Source of the DNA: Kordia aestuariivivens
GTDB lineage: Bacteria > Bacteroidota > Bacteroidia > Flavobacteriales > Flavobacteriaceae
Length of the DNA stretch: 64,000 nt
Assembly: GCF_014397005.1 (NCBI RefSeq)
Contig: NZ_JACGWS010000019.1
Span: 43,303-107,302, forward strand
Direction of reading: 5' to 3'
The notes below the pieces were generated by a model, which had not been told where the DNA came from, ran no database searches, and worked only from the letters and a program-made list of their open reading frames with translations. Below, piece by piece: positions 1 through 8,472 of the stretch (its first letter is position 1; each line of letters opens with the position of its first letter). Position numbers and translations under genes: made by a program.

Positions 1-1386
1 TTAATCAATATGCATCAAATAAAAGATAAAGGTGATGCAGAAGCGTATATCGCACGTTTAAACGGTTTAAAAGATTTATTCGCACAATTAGAAGCAAACT
101 TAAAAGAACGCGAAAAAGCAGGAATACTGCCGCCTAAATTCGTGTTTGATCATATTATTAGTGATTCAGAAAACATTGTCAAAGGAAAACCATTTGATGC
201 AAGTACTGTAAATAGTACACTTTGGGAAGATTTCACCTCTAAAATCGCAACTTTAGAATTAGAAGAAGCTGATCGTAAAACCTTAGAAAAACAGGCAAAA
301 GATGCACTTATAAACGCTGTAAAACCTGCATACAGTTCGTTGGTAGTACTACTAAAAGAACAAAAACAGCTTGCAACCAATGATGATGGCGCATGGAAAT
401 TTCCAAACGGATTAGAATTCTATAACAATGCGTTAGCACGAACGACCACCACCAAAATGACGGCGTTTGAAATTCATAAACTTGGATTGGATGAAGTAGC
501 GCGCATTCACAATGAAATGAAAGTAATAAAGGATCAAGTTGGATTCAAAGGTTCATTACAAGAGTTTTTCGTATTCATGAAGAATGACAACCAATTCTAT
601 TTTCCGGCAACAGCCGAAGGAAGAAAGGAATACATGGACAAAGCAACGGAAATCATCAATACGATGAAATCACGCTTGGACGAACTATTTATCACAAAAC
701 CAAAAGCTGATATTAGAGTAAAAGCTGTAGAAGCATTCCGTGAAAAATCTGCTGGAAAAGCATTCTATCAGCAGCCTGCGTTAGATGGTTCGCGTCCGGG
801 AACCTACTATGCAAACATGTACGCAATGAAAGCAATGCCAAGTTACCAAATGGAAGCGTTGGCATATCACGAAGGAATTCCGGGACATCACATGCAAATT
901 GCCATAGCGCAAGAATTAGAAAATGTGCCAATGTTCAGAAAATTGGGTGGTTATACTGCCTATGTTGAAGGTTGGGGATTATACTCAGAGTTTATTCCGA
1001 AAGAAATGGGCTTTTACAGCGATCCATATTCAGACTTCGGACGTTTGGCAATGGAATTGTGGCGCGCGTGTAGATTGGTTGTCGACACAGGAATTCATAC
1101 CAAAAAATGGACACGCCAGAAAGGAATTGATTACTACGTAACAAATACACCAAATGCATTATCTGATGCTGTAAAAATGGTAGAACGTCACATCGTAATG
1201 CCAAGTCAGGCAACAGCTTATAAAGTTGGAATGAACAAAATCATTGAACTTCGTAAAAATGCCAAAGAAAAGCTAGGAGCAAAGTTTGACATTCGTGAGT
1301 TCCATGAAGTTGTACTCAGCAATGGTGCAGTTCCATTAAACGTTTTAAGCGATTTAGTTGACGAATGGATTGCTAGTAAAAACTAA
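1..1386 (+). CDS. DUF885 family protein (putative zinc peptidase), 5'-truncated by window edge
   Basis: The reading frame is open from the first base, and DUF885 proteins are usually about 550-600 residues, so the ATG at 10 is probably internal and the true start lies upstream. The visible 458 residues carry the family signature HEGIPGHH (about residues 287-294 counted from the ATG at 10), a likely metal-binding motif, followed by the conserved YVEGWGLYSE stretch. DUF885 members are predicted metal-dependent hydrolases or peptidases, often exported in Bacteroidota; the signal peptide region is not visible here. The gene ends at TAA and is followed by a strong hairpin terminator, so it is not co-transcribed with what follows. 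The family assignment is firm; the substrate is unknown. Confidence 0.88.
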   Translation, partial: LINMHQIKDKGDAEAYIARLNGLKDLFAQLEANLKEREKAGILPPKFVFDHIISDSENIVKGKPFDASTVNSTLWEDFTSKIATLELEEADRKTLEKQAKDALINAVKPAYSSLVVLLKEQKQLATNDDGAWKFPNGLEFYNNALARTTTTKMTAFEIHKLGLDEVARIHNEMKVIKDQVGFKGSLQEFFVFMKNDNQFYFPATAEGRKEYMDKATEIINTMKSRLDELFITKPKADIRVKAVEAFREKSAGKAFYQQPALDGSRPGTYYANMYAMKAMPSYQMEALAYHEGIPGHHMQIAIAQELENVPMFRKLGGYTAYVEGWGLYSEFIPKEMGFYSDPYSDFGRLAMELWRACRLVVDTGIHTKKWTRQKGIDYYVTNTPNALSDAVKMVERHIVMPSQATAYKVGMNKIIELRKNAKEKLGAKFDIREFHEVVLSNGAVPLNVLSDLVDEWIASKN

Positions 1387-1411
1387 AATTTACAACATAC
1401 AATATATACAA

Positions 1412-1440
1412 ACGAGTGCTTTTACAGTGCTCGTTTTTTT
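1412..1440 (+). terminator. Rho-independent terminator after the DUF885 gene
   Basis: A short hairpin (CGAGTGC pairing with GTGCTCG through two G-T wobbles, loop of about 7 nt) is followed directly by seven T. It lies 25 bases past the DUF885 stop codon. Confidence 0.75.
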
Positions 1441-1726
1441 AGTGATACTCAAATTTGAATTTCTCTATATTTAAAAAACACATCAAAAATTCCCTTAATT
1501 TCTTCAATACTAAGTTGTTGTGCACTTCCGTGAGAAGGTTCTCGTTGCGATTATAAATTAGTCTTTTAATACAACCAATTATGAACGCTACAATAATTAT
1601 TTTTGAGTTGATCAGGGTTTGATTGTACACAACAAAAAAGACAAATAGGGAAAGGAGAGAAGCTTCTTTTGAAGTTACAGCTAGAAGTATATTTCTCCAT
1701 AAATAATCTCAAAACAAGGCATAAAA
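1441..1726. other. Intergenic stretch without recognisable gene
   Basis: This AT-rich stretch lies between two terminators that face each other. A 63-codon minus-strand ORF is present (1439-1630) but overlaps the terminator and has no recognisable product, so it is not called. No RNA gene or repeat was recognised. Confidence 0.5.
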
Positions 1727-1760
1727 AAAGCGGATACTAGTGTATCCGCTTTTCAATTTT
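1727..1760 (-). terminator. Terminator of the T9SS-sorted protein gene
   Basis: Perfect inverted repeat AAGCGGATAC / GTATCCGCTT with loop TAGT. Read on the minus strand, it ends in a run of T, and it lies just beyond the stop of the minus-strand gene at 1778. Confidence 0.8.
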
Positions 1761-1777
1761 TTATAAAATATCAAGAA

Positions 1778-2803
1778 TTACTTGATAATTAATTTCTTAG
1801 TTGTTGAAGCATCGTTAGATGTTAACTGCATGAAGTACATTCCAGTATTTAAGTTTAAACTTAAATCAGCATTTCCTGTAACTCCGTTCATTTCGTAAGT
1901 TCCCATAGTACGACCATTCAAATCAGTAATCGTAACATTTTGTAATGCAACACCTGAGTTTCTGATTGTAATATTTCCATTCGATGGATTTGGATACACA
2001 GCAAATGAATTGCTTAAAAACTCATCGTTAGATAAAGTCATTAAGTTTAATGCAGCTGGACTATTTGGAATAGCTGCAACAGCATTAGCATATGCCGTAG
2101 TAGTTATAAGATTCGCTCCTGTATAGTTTGCAGGATTTGTCATTGCAGTTTTTGCAGCTAATATTGCTTCAGCAGTTGTAGCAAACCCAGAAAAATCATA
2201 AGTTCCAGTGTATACTGTATTGTCAAATTCAACATCAACACCAGTACCAGCACCAACTCCTAAAGCTGTTCTTGGCAACCCAGTGTCACTTAAGCCTGGA
2301 GGCAAATTTGTTTCATTTGAATCAGGTGGATTCCCAGTAAACAATGTAGATGCATTGTTTATTACAAAAATAAATGTAGGATTAGCAGAAGCATTTGTTC
2401 CTCCAGTTGCGCTTGCAGCATCTTGGAAAACAATAATTTGATCTCCAGTTGTTGCCAAAGAAAGTGTTCCAGTTATTAATGCATCTGAATATGCTGAAAA
2501 ATCTCCACTAGCACTGAACCTTACAATATCTCCTGCACTTAATCCTGCAGCAGGAACTACATATTTTAAAGCACCTTCTGTACATGCAATAAATCCAGAA
2601 GTAGTAGAACCACAATCAGTAAAATAAATTCCAGTTCCAGCAGCAATGTCTACAAAAGTTACAAATGCAAAATCATCTGGAGTATCTGCCTGATTTAGAA
2701 ATACAGCTATGTCACCAGCAGCCAAAGTTGTTTGGCCAAATGTAACATTTGTTGTTAAAAAAATTGGTAATGCAACCAATATAGTAAGTAATTTTATTTT
2801 CAT
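1778..2803 (-). CDS. Secreted protein with T9SS type A C-terminal sorting domain
   Basis: The 341-residue product starts with a clear signal peptide (hydrophobic core LLTILVALPIFL, ending near TFGQ). The body is rich in Gly, Ala, Thr and Ser and contains GDIAVFLNQADTPDDFAF and FVDIAAGTGIYFTDCG, seen in a group of secreted Bacteroidota proteins of unknown function. The C-terminus has the T9SS type A sorting domain: YPNPSNGNITI, then ITDLNGRTM, then LNTGMYFMQL and a basic KKLIIK end. The protein should cross the outer membrane by T9SS and be released or anchored at the surface. It is monocistronic with its own terminator. Function beyond secretion is not recognised. Confidence 0.85.
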   Translation of the reverse strand: MKIKLLTILVALPIFLTTNVTFGQTTLAAGDIAVFLNQADTPDDFAFVTFVDIAAGTGIYFTDCGSTTSGFIACTEGALKYVVPAAGLSAGDIVRFSASGDFSAYSDALITGTLSLATTGDQIIVFQDAASATGGTNASANPTFIFVINNASTLFTGNPPDSNETNLPPGLSDTGLPRTALGVGAGTGVDVEFDNTVYTGTYDFSGFATTAEAILAAKTAMTNPANYTGANLITTTAYANAVAAIPNSPAALNLMTLSNDEFLSNSFAVYPNPSNGNITIRNSGVALQNVTITDLNGRTMGTYEMNGVTGNADLSLNLNTGMYFMQLTSNDASTTKKLIIK

Positions 2804-2960
2804 AATGTCAATATTTAGAATTAGTGTTTGTGCAAAAATACTAAATTTTAGTTTAATGTTATAAGCACTAAGGGATATTAATAGTAAGTTTAAGTAAAAT
2901 ACTCCTAAAGAAAATTTTTACATTTTACTTTAGAAGTATTAAAATTTATGTTAGAAATTT

Positions 2961-3515
2961 CTAGTTTCTAGAAGGAAAAGTTCCTTGCATTGCAATAATA
3001 TAATTGATTCCTAAAAAAGGATTTCTACTATTAAATGGTTGTTGTCCTCCAGCAGCTGATGTGTTTCCTGAGATACCAACTGCATTTGCAGCCATAACTT
3101 TATCATTTGGATTGTTATTATATGGTGTTCCTGAAGAAGACACACCGATGTTTCTTCCAGCAGGATCATCTTCTACACCATCTTCTTCATTACACATGAT
3201 AGTACCTTTCAGAGTACCTGCATTATGAAAATGATTAGGTAAATTTAAAACCGTTAATCCTATTTCCTCTTTACCTCCTCTTTGACCTAATTTAATAGTT
3301 GAAAGTCCTGGTCCAGTTCCTGGATGAATTGGATTTCTTCCTCTTAAATCAGGTAGTGCAAAACTTGTTCTTCCATCACCACCATAAGTAGTTCCTAAAA
3401 GAGAAAATAATGCTTGATTTGCGTTTATTGATAATAATTGTCCGTCACAAAATGCCCAACCTCTTGGTGCAAAATTTCCTCCAAACATTATAATTTCCGC
3501 TAAAAATGGATTCAT
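2961..3515 (-). CDS. Phage tail collar domain protein (copy 2)
   Basis: The 184-residue protein has the Tail Collar (microcystin-dependent protein) signature at the N-terminus: FGGNFAPRGWAFCDGQLL at about residues 12-29, then LFSLLGTTYGGDGRTSFALPDLRGR. The C-terminal half carries a conserved INYIIAMQGTFPSRN end. Such proteins form trimeric tips or fibre ends in phage tails and are common as stand-alone small proteins in Bacteroidota. It is very similar to the neighbour at 3560-4114 and is encoded 44 bp downstream of it on the same strand, so the pair is a tandem duplication and probably one transcript. It lies 4 kb from the eCIS operon, so a role as interchangeable tip or decoration protein is possible but only inferred. 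No signal peptide is visible. Confidence 0.88.
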   Translation of the reverse strand: MNPFLAEIIMFGGNFAPRGWAFCDGQLLSINANQALFSLLGTTYGGDGRTSFALPDLRGRNPIHPGTGPGLSTIKLGQRGGKEEIGLTVLNLPNHFHNAGTLKGTIMCNEEDGVEDDPAGRNIGVSSSGTPYNNNPNDKVMAANAVGISGNTSAAGGQQPFNSRNPFLGINYIIAMQGTFPSRN

Positions 3516-3559
3516 AATATATATTTTTAATGTTAATAATTTTAAATTTTAAATATTCC

Positions 3560-4114
3560 TTAGTTTCTAGATGGAAATGTTCCAAACAATGCAATAATAT
3601 AATTGATTCCTTCAAATGGGTTTCTCATATAAAATGATTGGTTTCCTCCTGTTGCCAATGTGTTTCCTGAGATCGATACTGAGTTCGGAGCCATTAACTT
3701 ATCATTTGTATTAGTGTTGTATGGCGTTCCCGCAGATGATACACCTAAATTTCTTCCAGCTGGATCATCTTCTACACCATCTTCTTCATTAACAGAAATA
3801 GAACCTTTCATAGTTGCTCCACTATGAGCGTGATTCGGCATTTGACTAACAGTCAATGTGTGGTACTCAGCACCGCCTCTTTGTCCTAATTTAATAGTTG
3901 AAAGTCCTGGTCCTGTTCCTGGGTGAATAGCAGCTCTTCCTCTTAAGTCTGGCAAAGCAAAAGTTGTTCTACCATCACCACCGTAAGTAGTACCTAAAAT
4001 TGAAAATAACGCTGTGTTTTGCGAGATTGCTAACAGTTGTCCGTCACAAAATGCCCAAGCTCTTGGTGCAAAATTACCACCAAACATAACGATTTGTCCG
4101 ATAAATGGATCCAT
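3560..4114 (-). CDS. Phage tail collar domain protein (copy 1)
   Basis: This is the paralogue of the following gene and has the same length (184 residues) and architecture: MDPFIGQIVMFGGNFAPRAW, a CDGQLLAISQNTALFSILG segment and the GGDGRTTFALPDLRGR collar motif. Both copies keep the acidic NEEDGVEDDPAGRN block in the middle and the INYIIAL.GTFPSRN end. Differences cluster in the central region (about residues 85-110), the part expected to be exposed in collar-type tip domains. It is the promoter-proximal gene of the pair and is transcribed away from the 4349 gene. Collar-domain assignment is firm; a link to the nearby injection system is inferred from position only. Confidence 0.88.
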   Translation of the reverse strand: MDPFIGQIVMFGGNFAPRAWAFCDGQLLAISQNTALFSILGTTYGGDGRTTFALPDLRGRAAIHPGTGPGLSTIKLGQRGGAEYHTLTVSQMPNHAHSGATMKGSISVNEEDGVEDDPAGRNLGVSSAGTPYNTNTNDKLMAPNSVSISGNTLATGGNQSFYMRNPFEGINYIIALFGTFPSRN

Positions 4115-4348
4115 AAAAATATAGTTTATAAGGTTAAAAATATAAATATAGCGTTTTTTTATTAAATGCTACGAACCAAATATATAGCTTTATAGGTATA
4201 TATTTTAGAGTGCAAATCACTCAAAATGAAAAACAGGTAGAAGTACGTAATTATTAAAAGAAAATTTTCTTTTTAGTAAGAAATGTAGAAAATAGAACAA
4301 TATATTTTACTATTTTTAAGCCATACTAACTACAAAAATTATACTATT
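4115..4348. promoter_or_regulatory. Divergent intergenic region with a possible regulator site
   Basis: This 234-bp AT-rich region separates the collar genes (minus) from the 4349 operon (plus) and must hold both promoters. At 4235-4249 it contains AGGTAGAAGTACGTA, which resembles GGGGTAAATACGTA upstream of the 38979 gene. The match is imperfect. Confidence 0.35.
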
Positions 4349-4705
4349 ATGAAATCAAATTTTAGTGAACAAAAAGGCGGAATTGTTTATCCTCCTGAAG
4401 CGATCCCTTTAGCAACAGCTGCTATATGGGCACAGAACTGGAGAGATAGAAAAGTTATGCAAGATGTTAACGGGTATTTAATTCCGATGGGTGACATTAC
4501 TGAAGCTATGTTGGAAGCAGGAATTACGAATATGAGAGGATATTTAGGTATTGATGGTGAAGGAGAAAATCACCTTCTTATTGTAGCTGTTGATGCTAGT
4601 GGTAATGACATGATTGACGAAGCCAATGGTCAATTTGTGTATGACCATACATTACCTTGTCCACAACAGTGTGGGAAAGCAAATGTTTTAAATGGTGGAG
4701 TCTAA
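4349..4705 (+). CDS. Small conserved-looking protein of unknown function
   Basis: The 118-residue soluble protein has no signal peptide or membrane segment. Visible features are IPLATAAIWAQNWRD near the N-terminus, a PMGDITEAML stretch, a central LGIDGEGENHLLIVAVDASG segment that reads like a small beta domain, and two late cysteines in CPQQCGKAN. The stop is only 3 bases before the start of the membrane-protein gene at 4709, and the kinase and regulator follow, so it is probably the first gene of a four-gene operon and could be a ligand or accessory protein of that system. No family was recognised. Confidence 0.6.
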   Translation: MKSNFSEQKGGIVYPPEAIPLATAAIWAQNWRDRKVMQDVNGYLIPMGDITEAMLEAGITNMRGYLGIDGEGENHLLIVAVDASGNDMIDEANGQFVYDHTLPCPQQCGKANVLNGGV

Positions 4706-4708
4706 CGA

Positions 4709-5359
4709 ATGTCATTATTGGAAATTTTTTCTTATAGCTCAACAGTAGTCTTATTGTTAAACGCTGTACTATATTCAAAATTTATAATATCTAAAGATTG
4801 TGCTTATAGATATTTGTCTATTTATTTGTTGCTTATGGCAATCAATCAAGTAATAGGCACTATTCTATTTGAATTGGAAATAACGAACATATTTCTTGCG
4901 AACACGTATTTGGTCGCTCAATTCTTAATGCTCAGTCTTTTTTATTATGCAATTTTTGAAGGTAAAAAGCAGCGAAAATTAATACTGATTGCACTAGCTA
5001 TAATATCAACAATTTTAGGAGTCCAATATGCTTGGACTCCTCAATTGTTTTTCGAGTATAATACAATTGGAATTATTGTAACATCTAGTGTATTAATATT
5101 ATATTCAATAATTTACTTTTTTCATTATATATCTGATAGTGAATTAAAACTTTATCTAGTAAATAGTGGGATACTGATCTATTTACTTGGAACTATCTTA
5201 TTATTTTCAATTGCAAATATTGGATTAAAACTAGATAGTGATATAGAAATTGCTTTGTGGATACTAAATGCTTTTATCTATCTAGTATTTCAAATAATTA
5301 TTACTACACAATGGTTTCATGATCTTAGAAAAAATAATATATCAAATAAAAGTATGTAA
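4709..5359 (+). CDS. Multi-spanning membrane protein linked to a two-component system
   Basis: The 216-residue product is almost entirely hydrophobic with about six to seven predicted transmembrane helices (for example near residues 5-25, 35-55, 65-85, 90-108, 115-138, 148-170 and 180-200) and short loops. Its stop codon overlaps the ATG of the histidine kinase by one base (TAATG), showing translational coupling. In Bacteroidota, small membrane proteins directly preceding LuxR-type two-component systems may act as a sensor or partner of the kinase, which here has almost no sensory domain of its own. That role is inferred; no specific family was recognised. Confidence 0.7.
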   Translation: MSLLEIFSYSSTVVLLLNAVLYSKFIISKDCAYRYLSIYLLLMAINQVIGTILFELEITNIFLANTYLVAQFLMLSLFYYAIFEGKKQRKLILIALAIISTILGVQYAWTPQLFFEYNTIGIIVTSSVLILYSIIYFFHYISDSELKLYLVNSGILIYLLGTILLFSIANIGLKLDSDIEIALWILNAFIYLVFQIIITTQWFHDLRKNNISNKSM

Positions 5360-6153
5360 TGGATAAACTCTTTTTAGAAGAAGATGGCGTCATAACGATT
5401 GTAATTTTTGGTGTCATACTATTATTAGTAATGGGACTCACACTGATATTATTCTTTTATCTGTCCAGAAAAAAACTTCTTCAAAAAGAACTCGAAAAGA
5501 AAACACTAGAACTCAACCATCAAAAAGAAATGCTCAAAGCTACGATTGTAGCGCAAGAAGCAGAACGAAATAGAATAGCACAAGACTTGCATGATGATAT
5601 TAGCGCAAAACTGAATGTAGTTTCACTTAGTGCTAACTTTTTGATAGAAGAAGAAAGTGTTACACCAAAAGAAACAGAAGAAATTATCAATCATATACTT
5701 CGAGTGACAAACAAAACGATTGAAAGCTCTCGGAAAATTGCACACAACTTATTACCGCCAATACTCGAAAAATTTGGTTTAGGAGCTGCATTAGAAGAAC
5801 TATGTGACGAATTTAGCAAGAGTAAAAAAGTAAATGTTATATCTATAATTGAATATGAAGCGGAAAGACTGTCCAAAGATGACGAATTACATGTATTCAG
5901 AATTATACAAGAACTAATGAATAACTCTATGCGTCATGGAAAAGCTAAAGAAATAGCACTAAATTTCAAATCAGAAATAGAAAACTTATCCTTATCTTAC
6001 CGAGATGATGGACTAGGATTTGATACGAGTACCATTGGAATACAAAAAGGATTAGGACTCAGAAACATAGAAAGTAGAGTCTCTTTACTAAAAGGAGAAA
6101 TCACTTATAAAAGTGAAAAATTAAAAGGAGTTGAAGTAGAAATTACACTATAA
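5359..6153 (+). CDS. Sensor histidine kinase (HisKA_3/NarX-type)
   Basis: The 264-residue kinase has one N-terminal transmembrane helix (about residues 9-31), a short coiled-coil linker (KKLLQKELEKKTLELNHQKE), the HisKA_3 dimerisation motif ERNRIAQDLHDDISAKL with phospho-acceptor His at about residue 78, and a HATPase_c domain with N-box QELMNNSMRHG (about 183-193) and G-boxes DDGLGFD and GLGLRNIESRV. There is no periplasmic sensing domain, so it probably takes its signal from the membrane protein encoded by the overlapping upstream gene. It should phosphorylate the LuxR-type regulator 11 bp downstream. The assignment is secure; the signal is unknown. Confidence 0.93.
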   Translation: MDKLFLEEDGVITIVIFGVILLLVMGLTLILFFYLSRKKLLQKELEKKTLELNHQKEMLKATIVAQEAERNRIAQDLHDDISAKLNVVSLSANFLIEEESVTPKETEEIINHILRVTNKTIESSRKIAHNLLPPILEKFGLGAALEELCDEFSKSKKVNVISIIEYEAERLSKDDELHVFRIIQELMNNSMRHGKAKEIALNFKSEIENLSLSYRDDGLGFDTSTIGIQKGLGLRNIESRVSLLKGEITYKSEKLKGVEVEITL

Positions 6154-6164
6154 TACACAACATC

Positions 6165-6845
6165 ATGGATACACCAATTATAAAAATAGCTATTGCCGAT
6201 GATGAGGCTTTATTCAGAGCAGGAATATCATTTATACTTACAAGAGTTAAAAACTTTGAAATTGTCTTTGAAGCTGAAAATGGCGCAGATTTAATCGAAA
6301 AGTTAAAAGTAGCTACTGAGAAACCCGATGTAGTATTGATGGACTTAAAAATGCCATTGCTAAATGGTGTTGAAAGCACTAAAATTCTACAAAAAGAATA
6401 TCCAGAAATCAAAGTAATCGCTGTCACAAGTTATGATGGTAAATCGTTTATTACAAACATGATTGATGTTGGAGCATCTTCATACTTACTCAAAAACACA
6501 TCCCCAAAAGTGGTCGTACACACGATCAATGAAGTATTCGCAAAAGGATTTTACTATGACGAACGCGTATTAAAAATAATTCATGAAAATTTACTATCCG
6601 CAAAAAGCAAACGTATCAAAAGCGATTTAGACAACAACCTATTGACAAAGCGGGAAAAAGAAATTTTAGAACTTATCTGCAATCAATACACAACCAACGA
6701 AATTGCCGACAAGCTATTCATTAGTCCACGTACGGTAGAAGGGCACAGAAACAATCTATTACTAAAAACAGAATCTAAAAACGTAGCCGGATTGGTTATT
6801 TACGGAATTCAAAAAAAATTAATAGAATTGTCCCCAGATTTTTAA
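6165..6845 (+). CDS. LuxR/NarL-family response regulator
   Basis: The 226-residue regulator has an N-terminal receiver domain with acidic pocket ADDEAL, phospho-acceptor Asp at about residue 60 in VVLMDLKMP, switch residues VTSYD and the conserved LLKNTSP Lys. The C-terminal GerE helix-turn-helix runs from LTKREKEILELI through TNEIADKLFISPRTVEGHRNNL. It is the last gene of the 4349-6845 operon and pairs with the kinase just upstream. It sits about 1 kb before the injection-system operon, separated by the tmk gene, so it is one of two local candidates for controlling that operon; this is inference from position. Confidence 0.93.
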   Translation: MDTPIIKIAIADDEALFRAGISFILTRVKNFEIVFEAENGADLIEKLKVATEKPDVVLMDLKMPLLNGVESTKILQKEYPEIKVIAVTSYDGKSFITNMIDVGASSYLLKNTSPKVVVHTINEVFAKGFYYDERVLKIIHENLLSAKSKRIKSDLDNNLLTKREKEILELICNQYTTNEIADKLFISPRTVEGHRNNLLLKTESKNVAGLVIYGIQKKLIELSPDF

Positions 6846-6953
6846 TCAGAAAAAACAATCAACAAAATCCCCTAAAAAACGCATTCGCTAAATAAAACAC
6901 TTTAAAATATAGTTTTCTAAAGATCATCTCAAAAGTAATTTTATTTAAGATGC

Positions 6954-6960
6954 TACTTTG
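6954..6960 (+). promoter_or_regulatory. Candidate -7 element of the tmk promoter
   Basis: GCTACTTTGC resembles the Bacteroidota -7 box (TAnnTTTG, here one base shorter) and lies about 45 bases before the tmk ATG. The same GCTACTTTG string occurs about 30 bases before the ATG of the SUKH gene (33358-33364). No good -33 TTG was found. Confidence 0.3.
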
Positions 6961-7003
6961 CTATAATTTAATGTTTATTTTTGACAGCTAGAAGCAAAAC
7001 TTA

Positions 7004-7624
7004 ATGAAGAAAAACATATTCGTTGCGATTGAAGGCATTGATGGAAGCGGAAAAAGTACGCAAGCAAAAAACATTGCCAAACGCCTAGAAGCTCAAGGAC
7101 ACAAAGTATACCTAACATTTGAACCTACGGATATGCGTATCGGAAAAATGATCCGAAGCATTCTTGGCGGCAAAGAAAAAGCCGATGAAAAAGTCATTGC
7201 AGCACTATTTGTGGCAGACAGACTCGATCATATTTTACACGAAACCAACGGAATCCTCAAAAAACTAGCGGACGGTTACACGGTCATCACCGATCGTTAC
7301 TACTTCTCATCTTATGCCTATCACGGCGCACATATAGATATGGATTGGGTGATTGCATCTAACAAAATGGCTGCTTCAATCTTAAAACCTGATGTAAACA
7401 TATTTATAGATGTTTCTCCAGAAGTTGCCATGAAACGTATCAACGCAAATCGTGAAACAATAGAAATCTACGAAACCTTAGACAATCTCAAAGCAGTACA
7501 ATCACAATACCAAAAAGCATTTCAAAAACTAAAAGAAAGTGAACATATTGTTACTGTAAACGGTGATGAAAAACCTGAAAAAGTCTCAGAAGCACTTTGG
7601 GAGGTCTTGCAAAAAGAAATCTAA
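7004..7624 (+). CDS. tmk: Thymidylate kinase (dTMP kinase)
   Basis: The 206-residue enzyme phosphorylates dTMP to dTDP in the cytoplasm for DNA synthesis. It starts FVAIEGIDGSGKSTQ, with P-loop GIDGSGKST at residues 11-19, followed by the substrate-binding EPTD motif and the DRYYFSSYAYHG segment (about residues 97-108) with the catalytic DR(Y/H) triad. VNIFIDVSPEVAMKRI is the expected LID-adjacent strand. Length is typical of the family. It is a housekeeping gene with its own terminator and is functionally unrelated to the injection system that follows. Confidence 0.97.
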   Translation: MKKNIFVAIEGIDGSGKSTQAKNIAKRLEAQGHKVYLTFEPTDMRIGKMIRSILGGKEKADEKVIAALFVADRLDHILHETNGILKKLADGYTVITDRYYFSSYAYHGAHIDMDWVIASNKMAASILKPDVNIFIDVSPEVAMKRINANRETIEIYETLDNLKAVQSQYQKAFQKLKESEHIVTVNGDEKPEKVSEALWEVLQKEI

Positions 7625-7660
7625 CAGTAGTAAACAATATACATAAAATACAATTATAAA

Positions 7661-7689
7661 AAATCGCTTCAATTGAAGCGATTTTTTTG
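7661..7689 (+). terminator. Terminator after tmk
   Basis: Perfect inverted repeat AAATCGCTTC / GAAGCGATTT with loop AATT followed by a T run. It separates tmk from the injection-system operon. Confidence 0.88.
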
Positions 7690-7756
7690 TTTCATAACGA
7701 ACCAAATCCTTGTAAATAAGCATATTATTTCATGTGAAATCTTCTAAAAAAATACA

Positions 7757-7818
7757 AAAAACCGTGTTTTACCTAAAATAAATCATTTTTTCTCCCTAAA
7801 TAAAACCGTGTTTTTCCT
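7757..7818. promoter_or_regulatory. Paired direct repeats upstream of the injection-system operon
   Basis: Two near-identical 17-mers, AAAACCGTGTTTTACCT (7757-7773) and AAAACCGTGTTTTTCCT (7802-7818), lie 45 bp apart, 90-150 bp before the first operon gene. On the other strand they read GG(T/A)AAAACACGG. Related motifs occur at 34817-34830 and 38908-38920. Four helical turns of spacing is typical of tandem operator sites for a dimeric activator, so these are candidate operators for the operon. The repeats are visible in the sequence; the regulatory role is inferred. Confidence 0.5.
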
Positions 7819-7864
7819 GTGCGGAATTAGCTAATAGACTCTATAAAAAAGGCATTACTATCGA

Positions 7865-7872
7865 TAGCTTTG
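7865..7872 (+). promoter_or_regulatory. Candidate -7 box of the injection-system operon promoter
   Basis: TAGCTTTG matches the Bacteroidota -7 consensus TAnnTTTG and lies 37 bases before the ATG of the first operon gene, inside a small palindrome (CTATCGATAG). No convincing -33 TTG element is present, which would fit an activator-dependent promoter. Confidence 0.4.
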
Positions 7873-7908
7873 TTTTAAAATCAGTACAGAGCAATCAAGT
7901 AAGCAAAA

Positions 7909-8472
7909 ATGATCAACAAATTCGTAGAAAAGCTAAATACCGATGGACTCGCTACTTACATCAATACCTTACAGGGAATTACTGTAAAACTAGGAGCGCA
8001 GAACGTTGCAGATACTCAATCCGACGAAAATAATTTTGACGGAGACAATCTCTTGGTAACTATTGTGCGAATAGAAGAAGAAAGTACCTTAAAAAACTTT
8101 CCAAACAAACGATTAGTTGAAAGTGAAGGAACATATAAGCTAGACAAACGTTTTCCGAAAATCCACTTAAACTATTACTTACTATTCTCTTGTACGCTAC
8201 AATATGACAAAGCAGTGGCGGTCATCTATAAAACCGTAAAATTCTTTCAACATCAAAGAAAATTTGCGTTTGAGGCTGATGAAGATGATATAGAACTCAA
8301 CATGGAACTCTGTTCACCAAGTTTTGAACAGCTCAATAATATATGGGGAATGTTAGGAGGAAAGCAAATTCCGAGCGTCATATACAAAGCGAGAGTTTCA
8401 GCACTCGAAAGAGACATAGAAAAATTAACATCTGTAATTACCTCCATCGGAGCGGAAGAAAAACATAAATGA
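7909..8472 (+). CDS. DUF4255 eCIS protein (Afp16/Pvc16-like cap or sheath terminator)
   Basis: The 187-residue protein matches the N-terminal Pvc16/DUF4255 family: an amphipathic N-terminal helix, then NLLVTIVRIEEESTLKN, and HLNYYLLFSCTLQYDKAVAVIYKTVKFFQHQRKF, the typical 'L.Y...YD.A...I...I..F' pattern. In Afp and PVC particles this protein caps the distal end of the tube and sheath. It is the first gene of the operon, a usual place for it in Bacteroidota loci, and overlaps the next gene by 4 bp. No start-site ambiguity was seen. Confidence 0.85.
   Translation: MINKFVEKLNTDGLATYINTLQGITVKLGAQNVADTQSDENNFDGDNLLVTIVRIEEESTLKNFPNKRLVESEGTYKLDKRFPKIHLNYYLLFSCTLQYDKAVAVIYKTVKFFQHQRKFAFEADEDDIELNMELCSPSFEQLNNIWGMLGGKQIPSVIYKARVSALERDIEKLTSVITSIGAEEKHK

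Noticed and set aside
1439..1630. 63-codon minus-strand ORF
   Set aside because: It overlaps the terminator of the DUF885 gene, has no recognisable product and an AT-driven composition.
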